Origin: Rhypophila decipiens
Lineage: Eukaryota; Ascomycota; Sordariomycetes; Sordariales; Naviculisporaceae
DNA length: 64,000 nucleotides
Direction of reading: 5' to 3'
Assembly: GCA_033297075.1 (NCBI GenBank)
Contig: MU858236.1
Coordinates: 1-64,000 of the forward strand
Shown here: positions 10,937 through 22,532 of the stretch, in pieces
Numbering within the stretch: the first letter of the stretch is position 1
Layout: every line of letters starts with the position of its first letter
Made by a program: the position numbers and the translations under genes
The notes under the pieces: model-generated
Told to the model about the DNA's origin: nothing
The model's database searches: none
The model's input: the letters and a program-made list of their open reading frames with translations, nothing else

Positions 10937-13900
10937 ATGAATCCACAATCCCGGCTCCTCAATGCCCGGCTGGCGTTCAATGTTCACGGCAAAGCCAGAG
11001 CTACCACTTTCTTGCGCGGCAACAAAAGGAGCAGCATCAGCTTGTTGAGCTCCACCCCACGCCACACGACCGCTTTACTTCGGCAGATCTGCCCCGCATC
11101 ATCTGCAGCTTCCCTCTCGAGCTTTCCTCGACTGCAATCGAACTCCTCCTCGTTCTTTCCTTCTGGACCAGCTTTCCTTGGTTCCACAACATCCCCATCC
11201 ATCACTTCCCATCGTACAGCAAACAGATACCTCGGGCCGAAATCGCGCGGTGTGTTGTCAGTGTCACCCATCGCATCCCCAATATCACCTGCGCTCATTC
11301 TCCACCGCCACTGTTCATTCGACGCCCGCCAACGTCGACGAGAAGCCATGTCGGACCGTGATATCCTCCCCGACGACTTCAAGCCTCGTCACTATGACTT
11401 GGTGATTACTGACCTCGACTTTGCCAAATGGTCCTACAAGGGCACCGTCAGGATCGATGGCGAGGTCAACAAGCCCACCAAAGACATCACCCTCAACACC
11501 CTCGAGCTCAAGCTCCTGAGCTCAAAGGCTGTCGTCGGCGATAAGACTCTGGAGTCGACCAACTTTAGCGAGGACACCAAGGCACAGAGGTCGACCGTCG
11601 CTTTCGATCAAGAGCTCCCGGTCTCGTCCAAGGTCTCGGTTGCTATTGACTTTACCGGTGAGCTCAACCATGATATGGCTGGTTTCTACCGCAGTCAGTA
11701 CAAGCCCGCGGCTCCGGCTGCGGCCAGTGTGCCCCGCGATGACGAGTTTCACTACATGTTGAGCACCCAGTTCGAGTCGTGTGATGCCCGTCGCGCATTC
11801 CCCTGCTTTGACGAGCCCAACCTCAAGGCCACCTTCGACTTCAGCATTGAGATTCCCGAGGACCAGGTGGCTCTGTCCAACATGCCTGTCAAGTCGACCG
11901 AGGCATCGTCGAGTGGCAAGAAGCTGGTCAGCTTCGAGACAAGCCCGGTCATGAGCACATACCTTCTCGCCTGGGCTGTTGGTGACTTTGAGTACGTCGA
12001 GGCCTTCACCGACCGCAAGTACAAGGGCAAGGAGATCCCCGTCCGTGTGTACACCACCCGCGGTCTCAAGGAGCAAGGCCGTTGGGCGCTCCAGCACGCG
12101 CCCAAGATCATCGACTACTTCTCGGAGCAGTTCGAGATTGACTATCCCTTGCCCAAGAGTGACATCTTGGCGGTCCACGAGTTCACCCACGGTGCCATGG
12201 AGAACTGGGGTCTGGTGACTTACCGCATGACGGCTATCTTGTTTGACGAGGAGCTTTCCGAGGCCCGCTTCCGCAACAGAATCGCCTATGTGGTCGCTCA
12301 CGAGCTGGCCCACCAGTGGTTCGGAAACTTGGTGACGATGGATTGGTGGGATGAGCTGTGGCTCAACGAGGGTTTCGCGACGTGGGCCGGTTGGTTCGCC
12401 ACCGACCATCTCCACCCCGACTGGGAGATCTGGCCGCAGTTTGTGCACGAGGACATGAACGCTGCGTTCACGCTTGATGCAGTTCGGTCGTCGCACCCGA
12501 TCCAGGTCCCTGTGCGTGATGCGCTAGATGTTAATCAGATATTTGACGCCATCAGCTATCGCAAGGGATGCTCCATCATTCGCATGTTGGCTCTCAACCT
12601 GGGCGTCAAGACTTTCCTCAAGGGTATCGCTATCTACCTCAAGAAGTATCAGTATGGAAATGCCAAGACGGTCGATCTCTGGGCTGCTCTAAGCGAGGCT
12701 TCTGGTGTCGATGTCGCCGCCATGATGAAGCCGTGGACCGAGAAGATTGGTTTCCCTGTCTTGACTGTCGCCGAGGAGGGCGACCAGATCTCTGTCAAGC
12801 AGTCTCGTTTCTTGTCGACTGGTGATGTCAAGCCCGACGAGGACGAGACTGTCTGGTGGATCCCGCTTGGTTTGAAGGGAAAGACTGGCGCCGAGGGTGT
12901 CGACTCTGCGGTACTTACCACGAAGCAGTCTACCATTGGTGGCGTCAGCCCCGAGTTTTACCAGCTCAATGCCGATGCGACTGGCTTTTACCGTGTGAAC
13001 TATCCCGAGTCTCGCCTGAAGACCTTGGGCACCCAGCTGGACAAGCTGAGCACCGAGGACAAGATCTTCATCATCGGCTCGGCCTCTAACTTGGCATTCG
13101 CCGGAGACGCCACCACTGCTTCGGTTCTGTCGTTCATCAAGGGCCTGAGCAATGAGACCCATTACCGCGTTCTTAGCGAGGCACTGGACTCAATCGGCCT
13201 TGTTCGTGCCATCTTTGGTGATGATGAAGATATCAAGAACGGTCTCGCCAAGTTCACGCTCGAGCTGATTGCCAAGGCGCTCAAAGAGGTCGGCTGGCAG
13301 GCCAAGGAGGGCGAGGGTTTCAATGCCGGGCTTTTGCGCAAGAGATTGCTCAACCAGGCCATCCTTAATGGAGATGAGGAGTATGTTTTGCCCTGCTCTC
13401 TTTTTGACTTTTGATAACGACAAAGTCAGAAGTCACCATTCGATACCCCATACATAACTGACCAACACACTATGTAGGACCACCAAGGAGGCATTCTCCC
13501 GCTGGACCGCCTACCGCTCCGACCCAGCCGCGAACCCCATCCCCGCCGATCTGCGCTCGCCAATCTACCGCGCAGCCATCAAGACCGACCCAACCAACGC
13601 CGTCACCGCCCTCAAGGAAGAATGGTTCAACACGCCCGCCATCGACGGCAAGGAACTCTGCCTGGGCGCGCTCTCCCAGGTGACGGACGAGAAGATCATC
13701 AAGGAGAACCTCCTCCCCTTTCTCTTTAACATGTCGCCCCCATCGCCCCCGTCAGATGCAGTCCCTTCGGCAGATATGCACTACCTCGGCAGCGGGCTCG
13801 CAGGGAATCGTGTAGGACGACCATTGCTGTGGGCGTATATGAAGGAGAACTGGAACCAGTTCGAGGCCAAGCTGAATGGCAATCCGATTTTGGCGGACAG

Positions 13901-14111
13901 GATGGTCAAGGTAAGCTTGCCGAGGTTTAACGAGCTGGCCGATCTGGAGGACATTGAACAGTTCTTTGGGAGTGGCAATATCGATACCAAGGCTTTTGAT
14001 CGGAGCTTGGAGCAGGTCAAGGACAAGATTCGGGGACGGGCTAGTTATAAGACGAGGGATCAGGAGGTTGTCAAGAAGTGGTTGGTTGGGGAGGGGTATA
14101 TTGCCAAGTAA
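10937..14111 (+). CDS. M1-family zinc aminopeptidase (Ape2/Aap1 type)
   Basis: CDS is join(10937..13380,13478..14111), 1025 aa. The intron has a GTATGT donor, a CTGAC branch and a TATGTAG acceptor; splicing gives NGDEETTKEAFSRW. Catalytic features are the exopeptidase motif GAMEN at 419-423, HELAH with zinc ligands H455 and H459, catalytic E456, and the third ligand E478 in NEGFATW. A C-terminal ERAP1_C-like helical domain follows. The enzyme releases N-terminal residues from peptides; yeast Ape2/Aap1 act in the cytosol and periplasm, in peptide and glycogen metabolism. Residues 1-137 form an Arg/Ser-rich, acid-poor extension with a mitochondrial-presequence look. The canonical family N-terminus (MSDRDILPDDFKPRHYDL) starts at an internal ATG at 11348, giving 888 aa. 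Two forms from alternative starts are possible. Confidence 0.93.
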
Positions 14112-16356
14112 GAAGCAGGGCTGGGTAAGGAAAGTTGATTAGTTCTCGGTAAATGGGTGTTGGGTACGCTTTTCAGCAATGCCTGGGAGATGATTGGCAA
14201 TTTCACAAACAGACCAAGCAGTTCTATAGGACCCCGTCATTGTGGTGCTTCGTAAGTGGCGTGACACTATATCAAAATTTGTGCGACTTGGCGACTCGTG
14301 CTCACTCTTTAATGGTATGGGTTGAAGATGGGACAACTGATGTGGGGAGAGCTAGAGCAATAAATGACGACATTGCCACTGGTGTCCAGCCTTGTGAAAC
14401 ATGTATGCGATTCATCTCATCTTTCTCTCTTTTTTGTTTTTGATCGTTTCAGAGTCTGAATAAAATAATCCACACGTAGCATTGGTTGAAGTTATAATAA
14501 AGTAGGAATATTCTGTTCATTGGTGTGTTTTATCATCACCCATGGTTCCTCTCCATGGGTATTCAAGCCGCCATTCAATGACTATAGCAAGGTATACCAG
14601 ACCTGGAGAGTAATACTGGGCAGCCGTAGCGTTGTAGGTTGATCGAGCGCCGCTGCGAGCGGAATCCCGATGACGGAGCTTCCCGCCCGACTACCGGTGT
14701 CTGGTGGGTTTGTGGCAATCCTCCAGATACATATGGCACCTTGTCGTGATGTTCATGTTACAGCGAATCGTGATTGAACCATGTTTCTCCAGGCCTGTGC
14801 TTCTTGGGTTCCCTTGGGTAGGTGGGTAGGTGGGTTCTGTGTATTTGCATTACTCACGAGCCATCTGCAATGGTACACAGTACCAGAGCAATGGGTTTTG
14901 AAGAGGCGCTGAAAACGAACGGAAAGGTGTTGTTATTCTCGGTTTTTTTCTTCGTTCAAGTTGTTCTTCTTCCCCCGGGCGGCCCGTTTTTTGCACTTTG
15001 GTTTGCGGGTTGAACCATGGGGGCGATCAAGTTTAGAAATTCGGTGAGTAGTAATTAGAACACCATCACCAATACAGATTTGGAACTGAGGGCAGCTTTT
15101 ACCTGTTGAACAGTGCATGCGGGGAAGGATGGGCGTGCAGGTAATATAGGTCCTTCTGGCGAGCCTGGCCAAGAGAAAAGGGAAACGTGGCTACTTATCT
15201 CTTGCTTGATCTTATCTGGGGTCCGACGGGCGGGCAGGCTGAATATGCTTAAGCGACTGGACATCACGTAATGATATTCTTATCGTGTTGTGGTACATAT
15301 TCCATCTCTACACCCATACTCCTCTGTTGCCGTGCTTGGCCTTGCTGTGCCTCTTATTGTCGCCTGGCGTTATTGAGTAATCGAGTAGTAGTGCAGTAGA
15401 GCTGTGAAGCTGTGCCTCACTAACTATAGCACAGGTATTAACCGTTTTGCGCCCTGCATATGCTCTACAGTGATAGGTGACCAGAGCCTGAAGGTGTGTG
15501 TGGCTGGCCTAATTTTGGTCCCTTCGCTCGTCAAGTCGGTAAGGTGGACCTATCGTAGTACAGGGCAACCCCCCTTTTGTTGACTTCCCGTTCTGGCCCG
15601 CCTTGGGTCATCCTTGCTGAGCCCCAGAGTGTAACCCACCTACGTCTTGACTAACCGCCAAGTCGCTGAGAAGAATGAAACATTTCTTGTCTTTGCTGCC
15701 TTTTGACAGGTTTGCAAATTCTTGACGAATTATATCGAGGAAAATCCTGCAGTCAGGCGGGAACGGGACGGGACGAGCTTGAAACATGGTCTGCTGTTTA
15801 TAAAGGATCTACCAACTCTTGGGGTATGAATGAGCCGCTTGATATCTGACGGGTGTGCTCCTTTTAAGCTAAAAAGATAATTATGTTTCACCAGCTGAAC
15901 CTCACGTGCAGGTGCAAAATTCCGGTCTGGGGTAGCATCTCTTGCTTATACTGAAGGAAGTGAGGTATATCTATCTCATCCAATTCCCTCCCCACTTTTC
16001 CCGCCACGAGCTTGGGGCCTCTTCACATCTCTGTTTCATCCCATCTTTCTGGACATGTCGCCCCTCGATCCCAGCGCAGTGGACTGATTCACGCGACACG
16101 GGCTGGAGCTCAGGTGATACATTTACGTTACACCCACCCAATTTACAAACGAACTCGAGTTGTCATACCTCGGGCTTACCAGACTACTCTCTGGTGGTAT
16201 CACAACCTGAACTCACCCGAGACAACCCGCAGCATACGGGAAGCCGAAGCACTGAGAGAAATCATCGCGTGGTTATTCCAACTTCATCGTTATTCATCGT
16301 CGACTACAGACTGTCATTGTCATCAGATTCAGCACTGCACGTATTCTAGCTCCGCC
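14112..16356. other. Intergenic, 2.2 kb, no gene seen
   Basis: No frame here looks coding. A perfect 8-bp inverted repeat with a 7-base loop lies at 14538-14560 (ACCCATGG/CCATGGGT). The region before 16357 serves as promoter and leader of the rhodopsin-like gene. Confidence 0.45.
14538..14560. repeat. Short perfect hairpin
   Basis: ACCCATGG, a 7-base spacer, then CCATGGGT. It lies about 430 bases after the aminopeptidase stop codon. It may be chance or a 3' processing or structural element. Confidence 0.4.
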
Positions 16357-17960
16357 ATGGCGATATCAGATAACCCATCCCAGATGGGGTCTCTAGCCAT
16401 GTCCCTCGTGGTATCGCCGCTTGTGGTGGCGGCAATGATATTACGCTTTATCGCGACGAGAAAAGCCGCCCGGAGAGTGGGTGCCGAGGACTGGTCCGCC
16501 TTTCTCGCTACTGTTTCCTGTCTGGGCTTCAATGTTCTTAGCATATGGTGTATGTGCCACCCCCCCTTTCCATATAAACCGCCCAGTCATCCATCCATCC
16601 CATACATCTGCTGATGACTAACTATACTGGTTAAAGGCATCTGCCTCTTCGACGGCCGAGACTTTACACAGATTCCCCTCGACACACTAACCTCCATCCT
16701 CAAAGCCGGATACATAATGACGCAGTTCTTTCCGCTAAACCAATTCTTCGCCAAAGTCTCTATCCTGCTCCTTTACCACCGTATATTTAGTGTCAACAAG
16801 TTCTACGCGCGATGGATTTGGGGTATCGGGATCGCTCAGACCCTCTGGACCTTGGCGGCTATGTTGACGCTCTTCTTCCAGTGTCAGCCTGTGCATTTCT
16901 ACTGGGATAAGTTGGTGCCTGGAGGAAAGTGTATCGACGAGGTGGCGTTGTTGGTTGGATTTGAGATACCCAACTCGTCCATTGACTTTGCCATGGTTGC
17001 TTTGGCCCTGGTCATGTTGAGGGATTTGAAGATGAGGCAGGCTACGAGGTGGAAGGTTGCGGGCTTTTTTGCTGCTGGGGGGTTGTAAGTTTTGTTTTCT
17101 CTTTTTTCCCTATTCTCTGGATTTAGTTCTCGCGGTGATACATGTATTAACCATAATGTGTCAACAGCGCCGGGATAATCGGCTTCCTCAAGATAGCAGC
17201 GCACTTTACGGCAGGCCAAATGTCCAACACGGTTTTGTCGCTCTGGGGTAACGCTCAGATGTTGCTGAGCATCTTATGTTGCTGCGTGCCCATCTACAAC
17301 TCGTTATTCTCCCGTCGCAGAACCAAGCCGGAAGCTCGGTCCTATCCTGGCAACTCTAGTGGTGGATATTACAACTCCTCGCCCAGTGGTACACACGGTA
17401 CCGGCACTGGCGCAACTAAGGGGTCGATGTTTACTCCCACCACTGGTAATGAGAAAGCTCAAGATGGACTCGGTCTTGGATCGATCAGTGTTTCGAGGGA
17501 GTACGGTGCGATCCCAGGGTATTATCGGCATCCCGAAGACCGCAGATATACACGGCACTATCATAACCGCAGCCATGGCCATGGACATGGTCACACTCAC
17601 TCCAGAAACCCATCCACCGACTCGTCATCGCCTGCTCTGGTGCCCAAGACAAGCAACTTGACTACGAGCACAAACTACACAAGTCGCACGCACACTACCG
17701 ATGCGACTCTTACCAACACGACAAGTCAGAGTCCACTGTTCAAGACAGAAACTGTTCACAGGACAGAACAACAAGGAACAGATCAAAGAAACAATGGGAC
17801 AGAGTGGGCCCAACTGTACGAGCAATGCAGCAGAGATCTGAAGATACCAGATCCAACAGCAAGACCCCAAACGGGAACAGTAACGACTGTATCGGCTGGA
17901 AATCACTCACCACCACCTTCCTCTAATCAACGCCCTCCAGATTACTCACACACAACATGA
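16357..17960 (+). CDS. Fungal rhodopsin-domain (Pth11-like) integral membrane protein
   Basis: CDS is join(16357..16549,16637..17084,17168..17960), 477 aa. Donors are GTATGT and GTAAGT; acceptors are TTAAAG and CAACAG; CTAAC is the branch of intron 1. The start has a good context (cgccATGg). About seven hydrophobic segments are seen: SLVVSPLVVAAMILRF, FLATVSCLGFNVLSIW, QFFAKVSILLLYHRIF, WGIGIAQTLWTLAAML, IDFAMVALALVML, and others. Sequences such as CQPVHFYWDK and GKCIDEVALL are typical of the fungal Rhodopsin/Pth11-like domain, which is thought to sense surface or chemical cues through G proteins. The cytosolic tail from about residue 280 is Ser/Thr/Gly-rich and contains a histidine-rich run (HGHGHGHTHS) that could bind metal. 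The ligand is unknown. Confidence 0.85.
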
Positions 17961-18379
17961 TGGTTGTTTTGTATTTGTTTGTAAAGGTTACGACCTTTTA
18001 GGTAGGATACCGCGCTGGGTTTGTCCGGCGTGGTTGTGGTGTTGGTAATATTCGATTGTCCGTTTCGAAGTGTATTGTTTAATCAGTTATCTGGGAATTT
18101 GGTGTAGCGGTCATCAAAGCACGTTATATAATGTCAGAAAGGAAATTAAGAGTATATAGGCTTTGCACAGCGTATGAGCACCAAAGAAGGCTGTCTTTTG
18201 TTTATTTCACGAACAAGTCAATCACAACCCACTAGGGCTATCTATCTTCTCGCAGCCAGGGTTCCGAACAAGCCAAGTGTTAGAAAGCCAAGGCAAATCA
18301 ACCGAACTATTTCTCAGGTCAATTTGGCCTACATCTGTTCGAGCTGAGCCAAAAGGGGGTTCAAATTGACTTGACTTGG
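17961..18379. other. Convergent intergenic region
   Basis: Lies between the 3' ends of the rhodopsin-like gene and the phosphotransferase-like gene. It probably holds both 3' UTRs; nothing else was seen. Confidence 0.4.
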
Positions 18380-19933
18380 CTACTTCGGATTATTCTTAAT
18401 CTTCGCAGCATCCCGGGCCCGCTTCTGGAGGAGCGGCTCTATATGATATGTAACGACCCTTTTCCACCTCCTCTCCAGCTCCATGGCCGTTTCGCCGCGT
18501 TCATCCTTCTTGTGTTTAGTCCCCTGCGCAGCGTAGTGGCAAATCTTTCGCGCCATCTCGTATACAGGATGCTCAGCATACTTCTTGTACTCGGGCCCGG
18601 CAGCGGAGTGAAATTCCTCTTTGAGCTTGTTACACAGCGCGTCATGGGCGGGGCCAGACACCTTGATTTCGTGTACCGGCTGATGACCGCGGAACCTCTG
18701 GTACCTCAGCATCCAGATCCAGGTAGGCGGGCGGCAGAGCATGAAGCTCGGCATAAAGACGCAGTCGTCCCAGTCAATCATGCCCAGGGAGGACTCGTTC
18801 TCGGCAGCGTCGGGGTTGAAGATGATGTTGCGGCCTGCAATGTCCCAGTGGTAGAGCGAGTACTTGACATCCTTGAGATATCCCAGGGTCTCCATCTGGG
18901 TGACGATAGCTATGAGACGTTCCAAGACGGCGTGTGTCTGGAAGTATCTGGGCCAGCACTTCCGGGCATTGTCGAGCCTGGTCTGAAGCATCCCTCGCAT
19001 AAAGTCAGCGACGGATTGTCTAAATCCAGTGGGCTCGAATGGCTTTGCTCCTCTAGGGCTGTGCAAATGCCAGGGCTCCGTATATTTGGGCCGAATCGGG
19101 ACAACGCCCACTTCTGCGTTGAGACCGGCCGGATTCCTGGGGGGAAAGACAAAGCGACCGGCCATGCTGTTTCCGGTCTCGAGGAGCTGCCGGAATACGA
19201 CGCCGAGGTCGTGAGCAATCCGCACTCTGTTGGCGCCACTGAGTGTATCGTATGCCCAATAGGCAGGATACAAGCAGATACCTGGGATCAGCTCTTGGAT
19301 CATGTATGGATTCTTGATGACGTTGGCAGGTGTATTATCATACGCTGTCACCCTGGGGGTAATAAGAGGGGTGTGGCGTTGGAGGAAGAGCAAGGGAGCG
19401 ACTTCGCCCTCGACATCGGCCGTTTCGGGACGGCGGGGAATGCGAAGGATGTATCGCGCTTGACCGTCAACCAGGACTTTTACGACACGGTTAAATGATC
19501 CTCCGTGGATGGGTCTTACCTTGATCGGACCTTGAGTCCCGAGGCGACTGTTGACAAGCTCCAGGGCTTTGAATCGGAATGTATACCACTCTTCGTGCGG
19601 GTAAAGCACATGTGAGGCAGAGTAAGGATGTGACAACGGGGTCACCATTACTACGTCGCTCGCGGTTTCTGGGTCCCAGGACATTTCAGATTTGGCCTCC
19701 CCTTCCTTGTTCTTGTTCTTGGCGGCAAGCTCGTCAAGCTTGAGTTGGTAGAAACCATCAACCAAGCCGGACATACCGCCAGCGGCGTCACCGCTTAGGA
19801 TGAGTGGATCGGGGTGGGTCATTTGGGAAGCGGCGGGAACTTCAACAAAGTCGTCTTCGGAGGTATTATCACCACCCTTGGTCGGTTGCGCCCGGGCGGG
19901 ACCAGCCCACTGGTTGAACATTTGCCGAGCCAT
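18380..19933 (-). CDS. APH/phosphotransferase-family (kinase-fold) protein
   Basis: A single-exon 517-aa frame. Residues about 125-190 form a kinase-like N-lobe (GSFNRVVKVLVDGQARYILR) with Lys/Arg positions typical of fungal APH relatives. The catalytic loop is HWDIAGRNIIF at about 361-371 (His-x-Asp with Asn), and the metal-binding loop is GMIDWDD at about 383-389. These are the hallmarks of the phosphotransferase enzyme family PF01636, which includes aminoglycoside, choline and fructosamine kinases. Fungi carry many such paralogues of unknown substrate. The first 120 residues are Asp/Glu/Thr-rich and probably disordered. No signal peptide is seen, so it is likely cytosolic. It is convergent with the rhodopsin-like gene. 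Confidence 0.82.
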   Translation of the reverse strand: MARQMFNQWAGPARAQPTKGGDNTSEDDFVEVPAASQMTHPDPLILSGDAAGGMSGLVDGFYQLKLDELAAKNKNKEGEAKSEMSWDPETASDVVMVTPLSHPYSASHVLYPHEEWYTFRFKALELVNSRLGTQGPIKVRPIHGGSFNRVVKVLVDGQARYILRIPRRPETADVEGEVAPLLFLQRHTPLITPRVTAYDNTPANVIKNPYMIQELIPGICLYPAYWAYDTLSGANRVRIAHDLGVVFRQLLETGNSMAGRFVFPPRNPAGLNAEVGVVPIRPKYTEPWHLHSPRGAKPFEPTGFRQSVADFMRGMLQTRLDNARKCWPRYFQTHAVLERLIAIVTQMETLGYLKDVKYSLYHWDIAGRNIIFNPDAAENESSLGMIDWDDCVFMPSFMLCRPPTWIWMLRYQRFRGHQPVHEIKVSGPAHDALCNKLKEEFHSAAGPEYKKYAEHPVYEMARKICHYAAQGTKHKKDERGETAMELERRWKRVVTYHIEPLLQKRARDAAKIKNNPK

Positions 19934-21383
19934 GATTATGATAGTTAAAAGTAGTTTGTTTATGTACTTGCTAGAATTCTATAAACCTGTATGCAATACT
20001 AGAGTACTAACTTTGGTGAAAGTCCTTGGTAGGATGGTTTGTGTTATTGGAATATATTGATGATAAGAAAAGGATGAACCAGGATATACGGGGATCAGGG
20101 CCGCATTTATATATCAGGGGTAGCCGTCTATACAATAGTATTGTTCAGTCTAGACGGGAATTATCTTTAGGAACTAAATTAGGAACAAAGACCATGAACA
20201 AGTCACAGGAGCTTGGGAGACACAGCCAGCCGCGCATATCATCCGTAACAAGGCCATTGTCAATTTAACTAGAGGAATCAGCATTCAGCTCAATGGTTGG
20301 AAGAAGGTTATTTCTGTACTGAAGAACAATGGATTCTTATTTCTAATATAGCTAGATCACAAGAGCAATAACCTGAACCTATAACAAAGCCGTCTTGTAG
20401 CAGCCCCTCGAGCACCATCCCGTCTTGTTGGAAATACCGGGCCTTGTCTCTGAACCCTGCATATTTTCCCACCCATTATTTGCACTTGGCAGTTTCAGTT
20501 GCTCTGTTTTTCTAGAGTGTGGGCAGAGTCGGTGACGGTGGTAAGGAGCCACACAAAAGCCGGAGAATGTATTCCATTTGTCAGGTCATTACTTATCATT
20601 ATTTCTGATCCTTCTCGTTTTGTGCTTGCTCACAAGTTCTACATCAATGCTACCCCTCAGTCCATAAAAGGCGGAAAGTTCATCGAAACTAACATGAACC
20701 CGTCCACCTTTGCAAAGGCATCGCACCTTGTCAGACAGCCCAATCGCTGGCCACACGTCAAGCAGAGGCTAGCCTCCCGGGCACCCAGACGTTGATGTAA
20801 GATTGTGGGCGCGCTAGTGCTAGACTGGTGGAAGCACTAGCACGGTGCTTATAATCCAAGTGTTGACCATCTCACATGCCGAGGCTAGACTGGGGGGAGC
20901 AGCACACGGAAATATGGGGAGACAACTAATTAGCGGTTGTCGCTGTCTGAATCAAAACGACAGAAAACGAGCAGACCGCGACCGAGAATCGAGACGATTC
21001 GGATTCCACTGCGTTGAGCAAATTTCCCTGGGCGTGGTACGCACCTGTGTGAAAGAATAGACAGTTTGACAAATATTTGGGACTTGACAGAAAGTATGGG
21101 ATAGTTATTTACTTTCTAGGAAGTCATTTGTTTACATGGGCTTTTAGTCACTCTCATAAGTTTCAAGGGCATCTTTATGGGTTCTGATTGCCGGCCATGA
21201 GGTCATGGCATTGTTTTTAGTTCTACCTGGTATCCTGTTAGTGTCGACAGTAGCCACCTTGACTTCTTGAACCCCAAGTTCCAACTAACACCCCCACCAC
21301 AATTCCCCGTATCAATTGCCAGGCTTTGCATCGGCTTGGTCGTATGCTTGGATACTTGGACTCGTTGTCGTGGAGAAGATGGC
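19934..21383. other. Intergenic, AT-rich, no gene seen
   Basis: The 20.0-20.5 kb part is AT-rich. A perfect 9-bp inverted repeat (GCTAGTGCT/AGCACTAGC, 11-base loop) lies at 20813-20841. A related GGCTAGACTGG motif recurs about 60 bases further on. No coding sequence is supported. Confidence 0.4.
20813..20841. repeat. Perfect 9-bp inverted repeat (hairpin)
   Basis: GCTAGTGCT and AGCACTAGC flank an 11-base loop. No flanking repeat was seen that would mark a transposon. Confidence 0.4.
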
Positions 21384-22151
21384 TTATCTCAACTCGGCCT
21401 CTTCGAATGGGGGGAGCGGCCGCAGGTAGTTCTCTGACAGCCAGTATCCCATCTCCTGGCGAGCTCGAAGCTGATCGTGGTAGATCCATTCCCCATCTGT
21501 TGGTAGCTTGTGGCCTGCATATCGCTCCAGGGCGCATTCGAACGCTTCGAGCGATTCCCAGTCGTGGCGCTCCATCAGGTTCATGGGTCCTAGCATCTTC
21601 TTCAAAATGAAGTTTCGCTCTGCGGGAGTGCGTTGGTGCAGTACGGCCTTCATCACAGCGATGTCGGCAGCCTTTGTATATCGATTATGCTCCATTTGTG
21701 CCAGCCGAATGTTCCCCATCTCCAACAGTGCCAAGTCCAGCTGCATCTTTACGACCTTGAACTCCCCCAAGAGATGCTTCATGCCCCGCACCTCGGTATC
21801 GTGGGTAGATTGCTCGTCCTGTGAGGATTGCTCGTCATGGTCTTGTCCTTCACCCAGATGCGCGGCATCAAGTGCAGTGGAATCGGACTCCCATGTTTCG
21901 CCAGGTTCTTCCTGCTTCTGCTTGGGTTCATTCAGCACATCGTCCGTTGCGATTTGAGATACTCGTCTTACATTGTTTGTTTTGTCGAGGTCTTGGGTAT
22001 AGCATCCCATTGCGTCGTTAAGCACTTTGCAGGCCAATTGCAATCGCTTCATGACCGACTCCGTCGGGACGTGTGCCTGTCTGGCTTCCAGATGTTGACG
22101 GATCTTCGAGACGGACATGCTCTCGAGCGTGTCCTCAGGTGCGTTGGCCAT
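21384..22151 (-). CDS. Unknown protein, member of a local duplicated pair
   Basis: 255 aa, single exon, no family recognised. It is mainly helical and charged. Residues 80-120 are rich in Asp, Glu, Ser and Gln (a low-complexity acidic hinge). The C-terminal part has ADIAVMKAVLHQRTPAERNF and DQLRARQEMGYWLSENYL. The gene at 23826-24650 shows the same layout: N-terminal helical part, acidic/Gln hinge, then IEVAVMRHSLR and LQARTEMGYF. The 5' flanks of both genes are also homologous (22152-22502 against 24651-24770 plus 25296-25530), so the two arose by duplication. No signal peptide or membrane segment is seen. It may be a lineage-specific gene. Confidence 0.6.
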   Translation of the reverse strand: MANAPEDTLESMSVSKIRQHLEARQAHVPTESVMKRLQLACKVLNDAMGCYTQDLDKTNNVRRVSQIATDDVLNEPKQKQEEPGETWESDSTALDAAHLGEGQDHDEQSSQDEQSTHDTEVRGMKHLLGEFKVVKMQLDLALLEMGNIRLAQMEHNRYTKAADIAVMKAVLHQRTPAERNFILKKMLGPMNLMERHDWESLEAFECALERYAGHKLPTDGEWIYHDQLRARQEMGYWLSENYLRPLPPFEEAELR

Positions 22152-22261
22152 GGCTGGGGTTTGGGGCTTATTTCAAGGTTTGTGCAGTTGATCGAAATAC
22201 AAGGCCAAGGCCGAATTTGCAGAAGGAGAGAAAGGAAAAGTTGGAAGAGGAAGAGAGAGAC

Positions 22262-22502
22262 GAGAAAGGCATCAATTTGGCATGTCTCTCACACGTAATA
22301 CGTCATTCCTTGGAAGGGAAAATAACGAAGGAAGGAACGCCGGAAAATGGCAGGAAAATACGAAAGGGCAAAAAAGAGTTCAGTGCGCAGCTGCAGTTGC
22401 GAAGGCCGTCATGCAAGAGCAGATCTCTACAACTTGGAAATGCTTCAGCTTCAGCTTCCCGCCCTGCCCTGCATGATATTGGCTTTCAACTCTCCACTGC
22501 CG
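22262..22502. repeat. Direct repeat copy A: 5' flank of the unknown paralogue
   Basis: About 240 bases with strong similarity to 25296-25530. Shared blocks are GGCATGTCT...ACACGT, CGTCATTCCTT, AGAGTTCAGTGCGCAGC, GTCATGCAAGAGCAGATCTC, GACTTCAGCTTCCCGCC-like and GGCTTTCAACTCTCCACTG. Both copies lie upstream (on the minus strand) of one member of the duplicated gene pair. Confidence 0.85.
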
Positions 22503-22524
22503 TTATCTGAGATAAAATGGAGGG

Positions 22525-22532
22525 TAATAATT
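22525..22532. repeat. Target-site duplication, left (TAATAATT)
   Basis: An exact 8-bp copy occurs immediately after the right end of the element, at 23493-23500. Eight-base duplications are typical of hAT insertions. Confidence 0.75.
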
